Assembly (NCBI RefSeq): GCF_002443255.2 | Contig: NW_019211455.1 | Location: 36,423,472 to 36,487,471, forward strand | Reading direction: 5' to 3' | From: Varroa destructor | Lineage: Eukaryota > Arthropoda > Arachnida > Mesostigmata > Varroidae | Length of the DNA stretch: 64,000 nt | In this document: positions 13,095 to 26,783 of the stretch, one piece after another | Layout: every line of letters starts with the position of its first letter | Position numbering within the stretch: the stretch's first letter is position 1 | Notes under the pieces: generated by a model | Database searches by the model: none | What the model was told of the DNA's origin: nothing | The model's input: only the letters and a program-made list of their open reading frames with translations | Translations under genes and position numbers: made by a program

Positions 13095-16065
13095 ACATGC
13101 CCAGTGGGGTTGACTGACACAACGGGGACGGATTGCTAATACAAGTTATATGCGGGGGGAGGGGGATATATATTATATTTATAATTCACACTCAACGATA
13201 TATAGAAACGCAGCTGGTAGTGTCCAATAAACTGAAGTTTGTGGTTGTCCAGGGCCCAAGAATGGGTTTGAGGAGTTCGGGAGATCAGAGGCGACCGGTC
13301 GAAAACAGAGAACAAACCCCGTTGCTCCTTGCACTCGGCGGCACACAAAAGGCACCCACTCGCAGCGGCGCAACATTAAAGCAGCCCAGGATGGTGTGAG
13401 CCAGCCGTGCACGGAACAGGGGGCCCAATAAGTGAAGCACGAAGAGACTACTCACCTTCACAAACACAGTTAGTAGCTTGCACGGTCAATAAATATCACT
13501 ACAATCATACGATTTTGTGCTTTCTTCGCTTCCTGTGCCTCTTCTATATCACTGCAACTGCCTGCTCTGCTGCTCCTCAAAACACAAGTCTTGCCGCAAG
13601 TTGCTTCCGACAAATAATAAACTGCGGAACAGCGAGTTAAAATTTCGCGCGCGAAAATTTAAAAACCAATATGACCAGCGAACTGATTTCATACTTTTTT
13701 TTATTAATGATACATTTTATTGTAGTTTCTCTGACGCTATATAGAATAATTCCTACTATTATAAGGAAGGTAATAATGAAAACTTCCAGTTGCAAAATAT
13801 AGGGGTCAGATAATTTTAATAAATAGTTGACATTTTGTTTTGATGATGACATCTATCTTTGCTGAAAACACAGCTCAGCTGAGAGCTATTTAGTACTGAC
13901 AGATTTGAGAATATTTAGTAGTAATTTTGTGAAATTTAAGAACTGAAGAGGATTTTTATAAGGTTTGTTTACACAAATACAAGACTCTCTAATGATATAA
14001 ACTTTTTTCAATCATATTGTTTAACATGAGCAAATCAATATATAACTCTATGGTAGCCTACAACAATATGTTAATTATAACTTTCTATGCTACTAAATGA
14101 CAATTGAAGTGTACTTATGTATAGCTTCATTAACCTAACGGAAATGTACATATAATTTACTTAATCGGATATTCTTTCACAAAAAATCGAATACTTTTAT
14201 ATAGAACATGTATTTTTGTGAGGCTGTATCAATGTGTGTGAGATAGGTTTATGATCAACCGGGCCCTATTAAATTGCTGGTCAGCTGGCAACCCAGGTAT
14301 ATCAGCTAATGATGCATTTATGTGAGTAAATTTAGAGTGAAACACATTACGATAAAAATATATCGAACGTTCTGCTCTGTTCAAACAAAGAAATGCGCTT
14401 GCTTGCGGAACGGGATGTATTCCTACACACCTAGTCAATAATCAAGATCCTGCTACCTTAAGGAAACTCTAAAACGACCGTTTCAACATCTGGGATTAGG
14501 TGCTCGTAGATAACACAAGCTTAATACGTTTCTGTAATAGGCGTCGCACATGAATACTTTTCTGCTACGTGAACAGACGAAATAAAGTTAAACATAGCGA
14601 GACACAGAAAAGCGATTTTCCCGACGATTCCCGCAAGCGCATCCATATTAACATTGTTTTTTCAAATAAAATAACTGTTTTGTTACGACTGGCGAACATA
14701 GCTTGCTCAATTTATATGTTTAAAAGAAGATATTGGGATCGTGCCTGGGTCAACTTCAACACACTATATTTACATTAGAATAAAAGAAAAACAGTTTCAG
14801 TTCGATTTTTGAGTGGCCGAAATGTCTGCGCGGTCTGTTCTAAAACGTTCCATCCAAAAGTGATTTTCGAAGGTCTGGCTTAAATACAGTGGCTGTTAAA
14901 AGATAATCATTTATTTTTTCTTTTCAGAAATGAGGGCAAATGTAACTGGTACGATTAATTCAGAATTTAGGTTGCACTAACGTTGCCGGATGAACTATGA
15001 TAATAACGGCTACGTTGTTAGGACTTTTTTTTATATAATGGGTTCGAGTATATATTTATTTCGAACAATAGTTCATATTTTTTTTAAAGTAATATTCCTT
15101 ATATCCAGTTATTTCAATTTTTTTGTTCGTAAGTCTTGTTACGCTTCAACAGCGATCTAATGCTACCTTATTATTTGTTGCTTACTTAGGCTCTGTTTTA
15201 AATGTATATTTTTAGATTTACCGGTTTTTCATTTATGAGATGTACTAACTAAAAACGGCTACTGACGCATAGTCCAAAGAATTCGAAGCCTAGTTTGCGG
15301 TCAGTTTTAAATCACGGTCAACAGAATTTTGCAACGTTTAATTAATAATTGCAACGTAATTGTTGACTCTATTTAATAGAAGGTCGATTCTTGGTCGAAC
15401 AGCTAGAGCAATACCAATGATCTAGCAACCACATTATTCTTATTATTAAATAGAAAAGGCTCAAGTGGCATCCGGAACACGTCTCATGGGTGAATATTTC
15501 AACATAATTATAAAAAGTAATTTTGTGACAAGCACAGAAATGTCAACATCATCAAGATTAATTGGACACCCTGTAGGCTATCCCAACCGGTGATATTTAA
15601 GTTACCTCAGTTTTAAGAGATCTGCTCAAACTCTTTTAACTGGATGGGTATGTTTTTATGTTAGAAGCCACGCTTGTTAGGTCAGTTTTCTGAACTGAAC
15701 GTTTGACCGGCGATCCGCCTTCCATATATGAATAAGCCAAGAATAGCATTGTAAAATAATGGTAAATGATGCCGAATATCATGTAAAGTCCAATTATATT
15801 TACATAATTTTTCTACAATTATTTTTTCTAGGCAAAGGATATAATAAATTTTATTTTCTTCATTTGTAACCTAAAATTTGCACGAATTTTGATGAACTTG
15901 TAAAACCTCGTGCGTTATCGAGCTTGCAGCTAATATTTCGAGTAAACTGAGATACTTTTAACAAACTATAAGTTTTTAGCAATCACGTCCTTCAACATTA
16001 ATAGCTAGAAATAAGCAGTTGTTCTCATCTAAATTGTGATAATAATTTTATTGGTGTGACAACAG
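13095..16065. other. Divergent intergenic region between CDK12 and VPS52
   Basis: Must contain the promoters of both divergent genes. The first 550 bases next to CDK12 are richer in G+C and CpG (for example GCGCGCG near 13648) than the rest, as expected of a promoter or 5' untranslated exon. A plausible minus-strand acceptor (CTTTGCAG) lies near 13076, so CDK12 may have a noncoding first exon. From 13700 to 16065 the DNA is plain AT-rich with no recognisable gene. The bases just before the VPS52 ATG (ACAACAG) could be a splice acceptor. Confidence 0.5.
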
Positions 16066-19000
16066 ATGGCGGATCCCCTAGCTGGTGTGGACGATCATAT
16101 CCAGGAGAATCTTTGCCATGATGTGATCAAGGAAGCTCTGGAGTCAGGCCGCGACCTCAGAGAATACTCTCGAAGTGTTGAACAGCAACTTAAGGGCAGC
16201 GAGGATGAGGCGATTAGAGATTATATGCACAATTGTCGAGACATTGCAGCACTTCACGGAGAGATTGCTTCATGTGACGCCATCTTGCAACGCATGGAAA
16301 GCATCTTACGTGGGTTTCAGGTAAACGACAGATCTTAGTGAGTATATGTGGTATATACAAAATGTCGATTTCTAAAGCTGTCTTTCTTTTCTTGGTTATT
16401 GCCGTATTTTTACGATAGATGCCAAGTAAACTAAAGTACATTTGCTTATTATATCATTACGAAAGTGCATCGTTCGAAATGTTTCAGAACCTTTAGTAGC
16501 AAGTACAGAACGACAAACATCCTGTAAAAATTCCGATTTTTTTATTTAGCGTAATAATGGATAATTGTTTTGACAATCATCACTGAGTTTATGTAGTTGT
16601 CGAGAGTTTATTGAGTCGTACCCGAATGGGCCGAACTAATGCAATGCTGTACGCTGATAATCAAAATAGGTTAACACATAAAAGCACTCAAAGACATGAA
16701 TTATTTCTTTATAAAGTGAGGATAGGCTTTTAGCAACCTTTTGTATAATAAAGAAGTATAGGTAAAACTCTTTTTAACTTATACAAGTATCTAAAAGCCT
16801 TGTTAAGCCTAAACTTTTGTACTATTCTCAGGTATAGTGGCTTCACTTATATAAATGCCCTCGAGAGAAGGTACGGTTGGAATTAGTCAATGGCTGACGC
16901 ATAGATGGAGTATTTTCCGTGACAACATTTTTTTATATGTACAAGTCATTTGAATTATGATGTCAATCTGCTGTAGAACAGAGTTAACGCATGATATAAT
17001 ATTGTCATCCAGATTGCCATATTTACTTGAGGAATCTTCTGGATAGTGTTGTAAACGTTACTACACTTATATTGAGCTTGATTTGATAAATTTGCTGCTT
17101 CATATAATTGTGGGTGTTAGATGAAATTCAGTACATGATGAAGCTTATCTAATCGGATATTAATTAAAACACAGATGCAGTAGGCCTAACAGTTAATCAC
17201 AAATACGGTAAACAGTATGCATATCTCAAATAAGTCCTTACTAAAAATTCGGCGTCCTTGGTTATTGTAGGTTTCACTTTTTATGTTAAAAAAGATCGGA
17301 TCTTTTGTTCATTATTATGAACAGGCTACTACTTAACTTTTCAGAACGATCTTGGCTCTATATCATCAGAAATTCAGAGCCTTCAACGTCAATCTGTCGC
17401 GATGAACCTCCAGCTAAAGAATCGACAGGCGGTACGGGGAGAACTTAGTCAGTTCGTGGACGATTTTATCGTACCTGAGGCAACGATAAACGTCATTCTC
17501 GATTGCCCCGTTATAGATGAGGATTTCCTTACCCAGCTTGCCTTACTCGACCAGAAGATTTCATTCGTAAAGGTGCAGAGCTTCAAGGAGGCTTCGTCTT
17601 GTCAGGATGTAAAAGATATCCTCGATAAGGTAACTCTTGATATATCGATATTACTGATATGGGAAAAATCTATGCAATTGAAAATATCATAAAACGACAC
17701 AGTGTGCAGTTAGAAGCTGGATTACATTCTATTAAAGGCGGTTATAAAGCTTTAAAAGACATTGTGTTGTATTTGAATACAAAATCAAATGACTTTAAAA
17801 AAATAGCTTCATACATAGATGGATTTTCATATTGTTTCGGGCAAAAGGTGTGACTTTAAAAATTTCTGAAAAAAGATACCAATAAACGCATATATAACTA
17901 AAAGTAATAGGGAGTTGTTTTCTGCTTATTTCAGCTCAAAGTTCATGCCGTGACAAAGATCCGGGAATGGCTGTTACAAAAAGTGTTTTCGTTTCGTAAG
18001 GCGAATGCTAACTTCCAGTTGGCGCAAAACACCATGTTAAAGCACAGGCTCTTTTTCCAGTTCTTGGCAACTCATGAGCGGGAAGTTGCGAAAGAAATAC
18101 GTGAAGAGTACGTTGACACCATTAGTAAGGTGTATTTATCGTATTTCAAGGCATATCAAACTCGGTTAATGAAATTACAGTTCGAAGATGTGCCAGATAA
18201 AGATGATCTGATGGGCGTCGATGACACTCCAAAATGGGGTTTATTCAATAAGCCCTCACTTAAGAACCGATCGACGATCTTCACGCTCGGTAGTCGCAAC
18301 GCCGTCCTGGGGGCAGATTTAGAAGCACCTGTAATTGTACCGCATGCTTCAGCAAAGAGTGAAAAACATTATCCATTTGAGCAGCTTTTTCGGTCAACGC
18401 AGTATGCTTTATGTGATAACGCTGCGCGAGAATATCTGTTTGTTTCGGAATTCTTTTTGCTAACAAAGCAGGGAGCCGTCGATATGTTCGACAATATCCT
18501 TGAAAAAAGCATGTCATTATTTGCAAAGCATACAGAAAGCTTCGTGGCGGAGTGTTTCGACTCGATTGCCCTTTTTCTTTGCATTCATATCATCCGTAAA
18601 CTTAAAGTTGTCATGCATTCTCGAAACGTTCCTGTTATGGATCGTTATTGGGATTTACTGGTAAAAATAATTTTTCCCCGATTTGAAACAATTTTACGAA
18701 TGAATATAGCATCGATTCGAGACTGCGATCCTTCAAAGTTAGGCAGCATAGACAATAGGCCACATTATATTACGCGACGCTATGCCGAGTTCTCCGCTGC
18801 GATTGTCTCAATAAATGAAAACCATCCAGACGAGCGAGTTACTCAGCTTCTTGGCCAGCTTCAAATCGAGGTAGAGAATTTTGTCTTGCGTATGGCAGCT
18901 GAGTTCAACGGCAGAAAAGATCAACTAATTTTTCTCATCAACAATTATGATATGATGCTTGGCGTACTTCAACAAAGAACGCACGAAGATTCAAAAGAGA

Positions 19001-21995
19001 CAACAAACTTTAGGACACTACTAACGGCACGTCAAAGCGAATACGTCGAGCAGATATTGACCGTACATTTTGGAGGAATGATGACATTCATTAAAGAATC
19101 CGAGTACTACGTTGAAAAGGGTATGTTGTTAAACACCTTCACCTGCAAATTTAACGTGAAGAAACCATTAACATTATATATTATTACGTTCGTAAAGTTC
19201 TTATTTATTAATTATTATAGATTGCAGCGTATAAAGTGACTTGCAAGATTCATGAAGAACCTTTTATTTGACTTTTAGTGAGTCGTTTAACTGTCTCGCT
19301 GGACTGAAGTCAAAATTTTAAAAGGCATAGAGACTATTTAACTCTTAAGCTTAGATAATTCTGTACTCTTGTTATATATATATATATATACAATCCTGCA
19401 GGAAGTGCTTGAATGTCTGTCTCGCTTTTTCTCTATTCTGCTTTTATACAAACGCAACCTCTTTTGGAGTTAGATGCATTGCTCTCGTTCGTCAGAGAAT
19501 ATCGTAAGGCCTTTTTTAAATTGATTTGCCTCTAGTTGTTGAAGCAAATGGATACTGCCTTTGACAAAGTTTTGTGCACTGGTGGGGATGTTATACTTTC
19601 GGATAGGGAGAACTGTAAACATTGGCATTTGCAAACCTCGTTTAGAATCTCATTGATGTAATCAGTATCTCTTGCGTTTAATTTGGAGCGTTTATAGGAG
19701 TTAGTGGTCAGCTAAAGTAACCCGGATGAGCTTTACCATGACACGGGTCTTACAATTATTTATATTCACTGAGGCATCGAAGAGATAATTTGATTAAATA
19801 ATAATAATAATAGTGATAAATAATAATTAAATTTTAACTGCAATCGTTTTATCCGTCGTATTGTTTATGAATTTTATATATGAACATTTTAGATAATAAC
19901 GCCTTTGTTATACATTTTCCAAGTGGAAACCTTGTCAATTGCTAGCTTTTGCTATAATCATCTTTATCATCATGTGTATTATTTGCCATTATTTCTGTTC
20001 ATTACTTCTGTTAAATTGAAACATAAGTGATAGTTCCTTTTTCATTATTTTCCGTTTCTATTTACGTGTCTATTATATATATATAACTAATATACGATAC
20101 GCAAATGTTCTTTTCCCCTCTTCTTTCTATAAGCCCGTTGTAATTTTATAGTGGACAGCATATTATGGCGGATTCAGATTTCAAAAAGGGAGGCTTTTTT
20201 CGACACGTACCCTACTTTTTTCGTCAAAGGTATCGAAACAGCCTGGAATATACGTGCTTTGTAGGATAAGGACTGCTTAAAGATGTTTGCTAAAATCAAA
20301 AATGCGATCTTAGAGCTGATGGTGTAGCTTGCTCCGGCTGGCCAACCGAACATCTTGTCACTTGACTGAGAAAATAGGTTACGAACGCCAGCAATTTGAA
20401 AATATGAACGTTTTATCATAAATTGAATGTCTGACCGTTCTGTGAGTTGGATAAAGCGAATAAGGAAATAGGTCTTTCATTAATTGTCTATACTTCGTCT
20501 ACCTCCTTGCAACACACAGCTACAATTACAGGTGTATGCACAAAGTTATTATGGGTGATGAGAAGTATGTCTCTACGTCGGTATAAAGCGTAGAAAGAAA
20601 TGGATAGAAATGTAAATTTAGCAAAGCCTCGAGTTAAGCCAAATCGAAGGAAGGCCATGATTTGCGTTTTGTAAAGCTGGAAAGGTTCTATGTGCTAGGA
20701 GATGATTCAGGAGAACAAGATGATCAACAAGAATGTGTATATAACCCAGTTACGTCGAATAAACAAAAAAAACAATAAACAAACAGATCCAACAGAAAAA
20801 AACCCGATAGGCGACGCAAAGCCATTCTTCGCCAGGACAGTGTTAGGCCTCACATGGTTAAATGTTCCCGAGTTTTATGTTCACGCTTTACGCGTTAAAC
20901 CTTATTTCAGACAGCTGGGTTTTAGTACAAATCGAGGCGTATTTACGTCTAATTTTAAACCTAGTCCACCCTTTGTTTCCCTTTGACCCCTTTGTCCACC
21001 CCTTTGAGTTTCATGGACGAGCAGGTTATCACTGCGCCATCATAGGAACAAAGCCTTACATAACAAAGAGCGTAAAGCCGCTTTACAAAAGCTTGAGTGG
21101 GACGTTTGTTTCCACCCATCAGATCTTCCAGACCTCGTACCTGCAGGCTACCTTTCGATCCCAAGGAAATTAACGGTAAACAGCAAAGAGGAGTCTCAAG
21201 CCCTGAGTGGGCGACTTCAACACCAGCCCCAAATATTTCTGGCGAGAAGAATAAATTATTCGGCATATTGAAGAAGATCATAAAGAGTAATAGTGAATAC
21301 GTGATACATAGAGTAGATGTGTTGTTCTATAGAAACAGTAAAATAAGGCTGGTTAGTAGTGTTGGATCACTACAATCTGGCCATTTTTCGTGCTTAGCCT
21401 TTGTTTTGGAAAACGCATTTTATGTAAACGTTCCTGTAAGGTCATCCAGGTAAGCGTAATCGTCGCGTAAATGAGTGCAAATCACCATATACCAATTGTG
21501 TCTATGTACATATAAGCGTGTGTATGCGTGCGTGCAAACATTACCCCGTTTGAATGGAAGCTGATTTTTTTTGTGGTTTTGATTGTCCCTTTTTACTTCT
21601 TGACGGTAAATTTGTCGCTTTTGAGCAGCACTTTTTTGTTAGGCAAGAATACGGTTGCTGCTTATGCTGTAACCTAATGTGTATAATAATTTGCAGGTCA
21701 AATCAATGAACTCGAGAAGGAATCACATAAAGTAGCTACGCTCGTACGGAATTTCAACTCTGGTTGGAAGAAGGCTATAGACGACATGAATGGTGATATC
21801 ATGAAGACATTTACAAATTTCAAATGTGGCACAAGTATTCTACAAGAGGCCCTTAAACAGCTATTGCAGTACTATCACCGTTTTAATAAAGTAATTTCGC
21901 AGCCACCCTTGTGCTCTCTACCAGTTCGCTCCGAGCTCATAAACATTCACCACCTTATGGTCGATATAAAAAAATACAATAAAGCGACGTTTTAA
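16066..21995 (+). CDS. Vps52: VPS52 subunit of the GARP/EARP tethering complexes
   Basis: Subunit of the GARP and EARP complexes that tether endosome-derived vesicles at the trans-Golgi network and recycling endosomes. Exons are 16066-16320, 17345-17629, 17935-19120 and 21697-21995, with junction phases 0, 0 and 1. The product is 674 residues against about 720 in human. Coiled-coil N-terminal exons carry VDDHIQENL and NRQAVRGELSQFVDDFIVP. The large third exon has AVTKIREWLLQKVFSFRK, KEIREEYVDT, DDLMGVDDTPKWG, FTLGSR, RPHYITRRYAEFSAA and FLINNYDMMLGVL. The last exon ends with ELINIHHLMVDIKKY, the usual family C-terminus. The start follows ACAACAG directly, so an upstream exon could add the roughly 50 N-terminal residues missing relative to human. 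AATAAA near 22160 may be the polyadenylation signal. Intron 3 (2.6 kb) holds nothing I recognise. Confidence 0.96.
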
Positions 21996-23175
21996 CTGCC
22001 AACAATTAGCGATAACATATAGACAAGTAGATATTATTATTAATGACATAATGAGTCTGTATTTTACATAAACCTCAATTATATGAAACCGCTGACGAAT
22101 GACGATAATTTACGATTGCGAACGCTGTTAGTTGCTTACAAAATCTATAATATATTTATTAATAAATCATGCATTTATTACTATTTGCGACAATAGGTGT
22201 TATGTTTTGTTGAAATCTCCGCTTAATACCAACCGTTCAGGTGTGGCACGTGTGTCAGGTTAGGCTTCTCTCTTTACTTGCATTATAGAATAAAAAATAT
22301 TGTTGTACGACGTCTGTATATTAAGACAGTACAAAAAATTACAACTCAAAATGTTTTTGACTAAACTCGGATTAATATTTAAATGTCAGCTCCTGCTAAA
22401 AAATGACCATTGCAACACGCTATATGTTTCTATAAATACAACTGAACCGAGATTTATTCAAGTTACCTAAATCTATAGTATAACTAACTTCAACTTTCGC
22501 TACGCACAGGTGCTTTGCCGGAATAAAAGGGCACTAATACGATTAAATTACATCCGTAACCTGAAATTAATTGCCCTTACTGAAGATTTTGTATGCTAAT
22601 GTCGTTGGTGAGGACAAGCTAAGCTACTTCAAAACACCGTGCTCACCATTCTAGTTGTACGCTTTACAAAGAGCAAAAGCACCTAATACAATACAACAAA
22701 ATCTGGAAAAACAATAATATTCAATAAATAACAACAAATTCTGGATCCTATTCAAAAGTTCCCACATTAATTTTAACATGTATACCTTTGTAACTAGAAA
22801 TAAGACTCAATTTTACTAGGGGGCTGATTTAGGTAATATTACATTGTTTCAGCGGGTCGTTGCTTTCAATGCCAGTCATTCATCACTTAACAAAATTTTA
22901 AATTTATGCAAACCAGAAATCATAATATGATTCTCACGACTAAGGCATTATCTTTATGTACTTGTGTTACGCTTAATTCTTAATTAATCCTAGGAGAAAA
23001 GCGTAAAAACACTAATGAACCCCAGTGATAATATACACGAAAGTTCTATTAAACCTAAGCAGCAACGTATTTTGCATGGAATTAATATTTCAGTTTTCTA
23101 AAAATAGATATTGCCATCGTCACCTGTTTTATCCGTACATGTGTTCAGGGGGTTCAGATCCGTTCGATAATTTTG

Positions 23176-23222
<47 letters not shown>

Positions 23223-23694
23223 AATAACGAAATTTATCGGCAATATTTTTAATTTTGATATTTGTTAAAAAGATTAAGCCTGCAAATGTACGTGGAGCAT
23301 TCGATGAGAGTATTTGCTCATTAAAATCAAGCAGAAACTATTTCAATAGAATATTACTAGCGCCTCCAAAAATCACGGTATTTAGAAATGTTCTTTTGTA
23401 GTGCAATATATGACGGCCTACGTCTAGGAAGCGAAATCACAGAAGGAAAAGAGAAAATATTTTGATCGGTAAATACGGGGAGAACGTCCCCTATCATTGA
23501 GGAGCGATGCGGTAAAAAAGCATTTGTCCGTAAAACATTCTATAAGATTCCTTGGTTGCTTTATTGAAATCTTTTGTGATATTATAATAAATGGATAAAT
23601 CAAGTGCACATTCAATCATTATAGGTTGGTAGTATATGCTCGATCTACATAGAACAAGAACCTGGTAAAGCGAACCAATTTTTCTGTTTGTGTT
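21996..23694. other. Convergent intergenic region between VPS52 and peroxiredoxin
   Basis: Holds the 3' untranslated regions of both genes. It is AT-rich with no open frame of interest and includes a long (AT)n microsatellite at 23177-23219. Confidence 0.6.
23177..23219. repeat. Long (AT)n microsatellite
   Basis: About 21 uninterrupted AT units, the longest simple repeat in the window. It is likely to vary in length between individuals. Confidence 0.95.
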
Positions 23695-25348
23695 TTAAGC
23701 CTGACTGGCAAAGTAAGCCTTACTGCCTTCGGTATCTGGCTTCATCGTTGCAGATCCTGGTCTCCAGTTGGCAGGACACACTGAAACAAAATATACACAG
23801 GTCAGCGATTTTGTTAAATGTACTTGCCTCCTTAAGGTTTCTTTTGAATTGATAAAGCACCTAACATTATTAGCTCGTTAAGTTATTTTTATCCAGCTTT
23901 TTGCAACTAATGTCTCATCAATATTTGGTCAATTCTTACGACAACTCTTCATTGACCAGAACACGACTAAGTCTGTTATAAAATTATGCTAGACCAGCTG
24001 AAGAGTTCGTCTTCAGATAAGGCCATCATGCTGTTGCCACGTTTCCCCTATTTGGTTTTATTAATATTCTAGCTTCGTCAGTTCAGAGGTCATGCACCAT
24101 GGACGTTTTGTCATTACTGAAGGACACGTTATGGTGGGTTGATCGGGAAGGGAGAGGGGAGGATTCATACTCGAGGTATTTTGGAGTCGGGGTGGTGCTG
24201 ACCGAGGGTTTGTGGACTGTGAGGTCTCTTCAGAGCTGATTGCCGACGGGCACTGTCATCATAGGTATCATCGGCTATCATCTCCTTATCTGGTTGTTGT
24301 CGAATCTTATCGTGGGCCTTACCCTCTCCATGCTTATCGGTGAGCTGGAAAGCTTGAACCAGCCGCAGTACTTCCTCAACGGCGCGGCCCACCGGGAGAT
24401 CGTTCACGGTGATTTGACGCAATATTCCTTTCCCGTCTATGATGTACAATCCACGGAACGTAATGCCATCGTTGTCTTTGAGAACATCGTATGCTTTCGC
24501 AATCTCCATGCTTTTATCGGCCAGTAGCGGAATGTTCATGCTACCTAAACCGCCTGCGAAATGTATTTGAAACATGGAATTAGCGTAGTTTACGTCACGT
24601 GACTGTCAGATACTATTTATAGTACATGGAAAAAGTGTCACAAAATTAAATGAATAATCGAACGGTCGCTGAATACTAGAATAAGCTGAAAATTAGCTAC
24701 CATCTCAAATTAATGAGGTAGCGTAACTTCGCACAGATGTAGTAAAACACATAAGGTAGCGTAACCTAGCACAAATATAGTAAAACCAGAGACAAATGCT
24801 TACGCTAGATGGCTCTAAGTAACATGTAATGAAGCAGAAATGCCTAGCTGACTTAATACAACCATTAAGAATTGGGCTTCCGGCGAACCACTTGATCAAT
24901 TCGCCATAAAATATGATTTAAAATAATATTACAGCACATTCCGCTAATAATAATAATTTTACCTTCATTGCGAGGAGTGTTGATCCACGCCAGGTGAGAG
25001 AAGTGCGAATCAGTGGAGCAACCTATCACCTGGCAGTCGATTTCCTGAAAATTGTTGGAAGATAGTGTGCACTTATAAACCTAATGTCTCTACAATTTTT
25101 TTCATTTGTGCCACTCTACTACGATATGCGTCAGAATGATGGCACAAAAAGTCAAATACCTCGAAGCGTGCTGCAGCTTCAGAGAAAGCAACTATTTCGG
25201 TTGGGCAAACGAAAGTGAAGTCCAGTGGGTAGAAGAACAACACCACGTATTTTCCTACATAGTCAGAGAGTTGAATTGTTTTAAATTTTCCGTCGACGAC
25301 TGCGACGCCCTTAAAGTCAGGAGCGGGATGAGCGATTTTCGGCGCCAT
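23695..25348 (-). CDS. Typical 2-Cys peroxiredoxin
   Basis: Thiol peroxidase of the Prx1/Prx2 class, probably cytosolic, reducing hydrogen peroxide with thioredoxin. Exons on the minus strand are 25160-25348, 24963-25044, 24323-24553 and 23695-23780, giving 195 residues, the normal family size. The peroxidatic Cys48 lies in FTFVCPTE and the resolving Cys169 in VCPANW. The GGLG motif and a C-terminal YF pair, both linked with sensitivity to overoxidation, are present. Other landmarks are [22 protein letters not shown] and VNDLPVGR. No signal or mitochondrial peptide is seen at [13 protein letters not shown] splice acceptor (GTTTACAG) lies 10 bases before the ATG, so a noncoding first exon is likely. 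The third exon's frame runs open past its donor, but the resolving Cys requires splicing to the last exon. A degraded paralogue lies about 8 kb upstream. Confidence 0.95.
24716..24791. repeat. Two-copy 38-bp tandem repeat in a peroxiredoxin intron
   Basis: Units 24716-24753 and 24754-24791 both begin AGGTAGCGTAAC and end near TAGTAAAAC, with a few differences between them. Confidence 0.8.
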
Positions 25349-25599
25349 CTCTATATATCTGTAAACGGATGCGTATAACGATAAAAAGATTTTAATATCT
25401 TTAATTAACAAAATTCTGTATGCGCAGTATTTTGTGACACAGCTCTGAGGATGACTAAACTATGTAACACATTTATAGTATCCAACTCCAATCAAAAATT
25501 GTGCAGAATCTACAGCTATTAGTCATTCAAATAAGGCCACCAGAAATTTGATTGAAGATGGTCCCTCGTCTGCTTTTTAATATTAACACTCGACGACAC

Positions 25600-26420
25600 T
25601 GTCGCTACGAAAGCATTTTCGATCTGCAAACCACCTGCTAAGGCTTGTATTCGTTCTTCCACATCTGGCTATGATCACTGCTGCAATTTGTTTGGGCATG
25701 CTTCGTATGCATTGTCGCATTATCTCCGTCACGCATGGGTTTTGAGCCCACAGTAGTAGTACTATAAACTGCTGAATCTCACACGTTATTGATAAAATCC
25801 AAGTCGAGCGCATTTTCAAATTATGGCAGAACCTCAGTTTCATTAGCGATAAGCAGCTCAGAGACCCTTTGACATATGGAAAGGTATGTCTCATACAAAA
25901 CCTTATTCGGTAACCATCCTCGTATCTAGGACAGCATTTTTCTTACTTACATCACTGTATAATCATTTGACTAAATGCACGGCTTCTGCACCACGAACGG
26001 AAATCGCACCACTATTTGACTTGGATGTTTGTTCTGCAGGGATTGTACGAGATTTGCCTAAACATTTAAAGACTTGTTACTAACCAAAATCTTAAAATGC
26101 GATTCATCTAACAGAGCCAGAAGGAATTGTTTTGGGCATTCTAAACAATTGCAAAGTTTTTCGCCTGGTCACAATAGCTAAAAAGACTCAGTTCGATACA
26201 TACAACGTCTTTATGGAAGCATCTTTATGGATAACAGTGACTCCCGAGCTTTGCAACCCTCTGATACGTTTCACTAAACTAACCGAGTTAGCAATTTGTC
26301 TTTGCGATTGCTTTTCTGGTACGATTCTATCCGTTGCTTTTCGTGAGATCTTTGTGATATGTATAGTCGCTATTGTCCGAAGGTCATTGAACTGCAATTC
26401 AAAATTCTTTGTAGCCACGA
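25600..26420 (-). mobile_element. Decayed Tc1-like transposase relic
   Basis: Read on the minus strand, fragments in shifting frames recall a Tc1 transposase. There is an N-terminal helix-turn-helix-like EKQSQRQIANSVSLVKRI near 26300. A block GAISVRGAEAVHLVK near 26000 resembles the conserved WG-IS--G segment. A C-terminal SMPKQIAAVIIARCGRTN near 25700 resembles the SMPRR-AVI-A-GG-T end of Tc1 proteins. Several stops and frameshifts separate them, so it is not functional. I could not define terminal inverted repeats. The assignment rests on short motif matches. Confidence 0.5.
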
Positions 26421-26740
26421 CAACGCGGCTGTCATCGAACAGATAAGAGTAGCAATAGTCGCTGCGCTACGTCTCGAATCACCTAAGATCCTCCATGAAC
26501 TGAGGAGATCAAATCGATATCTGAACTGTACTTAATAGCTTGAAAATTCTTACATATGATGGTAAATAGTCATTTCACCGCACTTCTAAGTGCCTTCTCT
26601 TTCGCAACAAATTGAAAATACTTCTCTACGGACAATGTCGTGATACGTTCCGTCATTAGGAAGCAATGCAGTTTCACACAGAAAAACCACACGCAGACAT
26701 CCTACAAAGTACAGCTGAGGAGATACCTTTTTATTAAAGG

Positions 26741-26783
26741 TAGAAATTTTGTAGAATTTTATTAATTCTACAAAATTTCTACG
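26741..26783. repeat. Perfect palindrome, 19-bp arms, 5-base loop
   Basis: Left arm 26741-26759 and right arm 26765-26783 are exact reverse complements (GTAGAAATTTTGTAGAATT). The loop is 26760-26764. Confidence 0.95.

Noticed and set aside
17659..17853. 64-codon frame within VPS52 intron 2
   Set aside because: Splicing 17629 to 17935 restores the conserved VPS52 sequence, and the frame matches nothing in the family.
20702..21453. Overlapping open frames on both strands in VPS52 intron 3
   Set aside because: No recognisable domain on either strand. Likely noncoding, or an unidentified old repeat.
24165..24322. Read-through tail of peroxiredoxin exon 3
   Set aside because: It lacks the resolving Cys and is not family-like. 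The donor at 24322 and the exon at 23695-23780 give the expected C-terminus.
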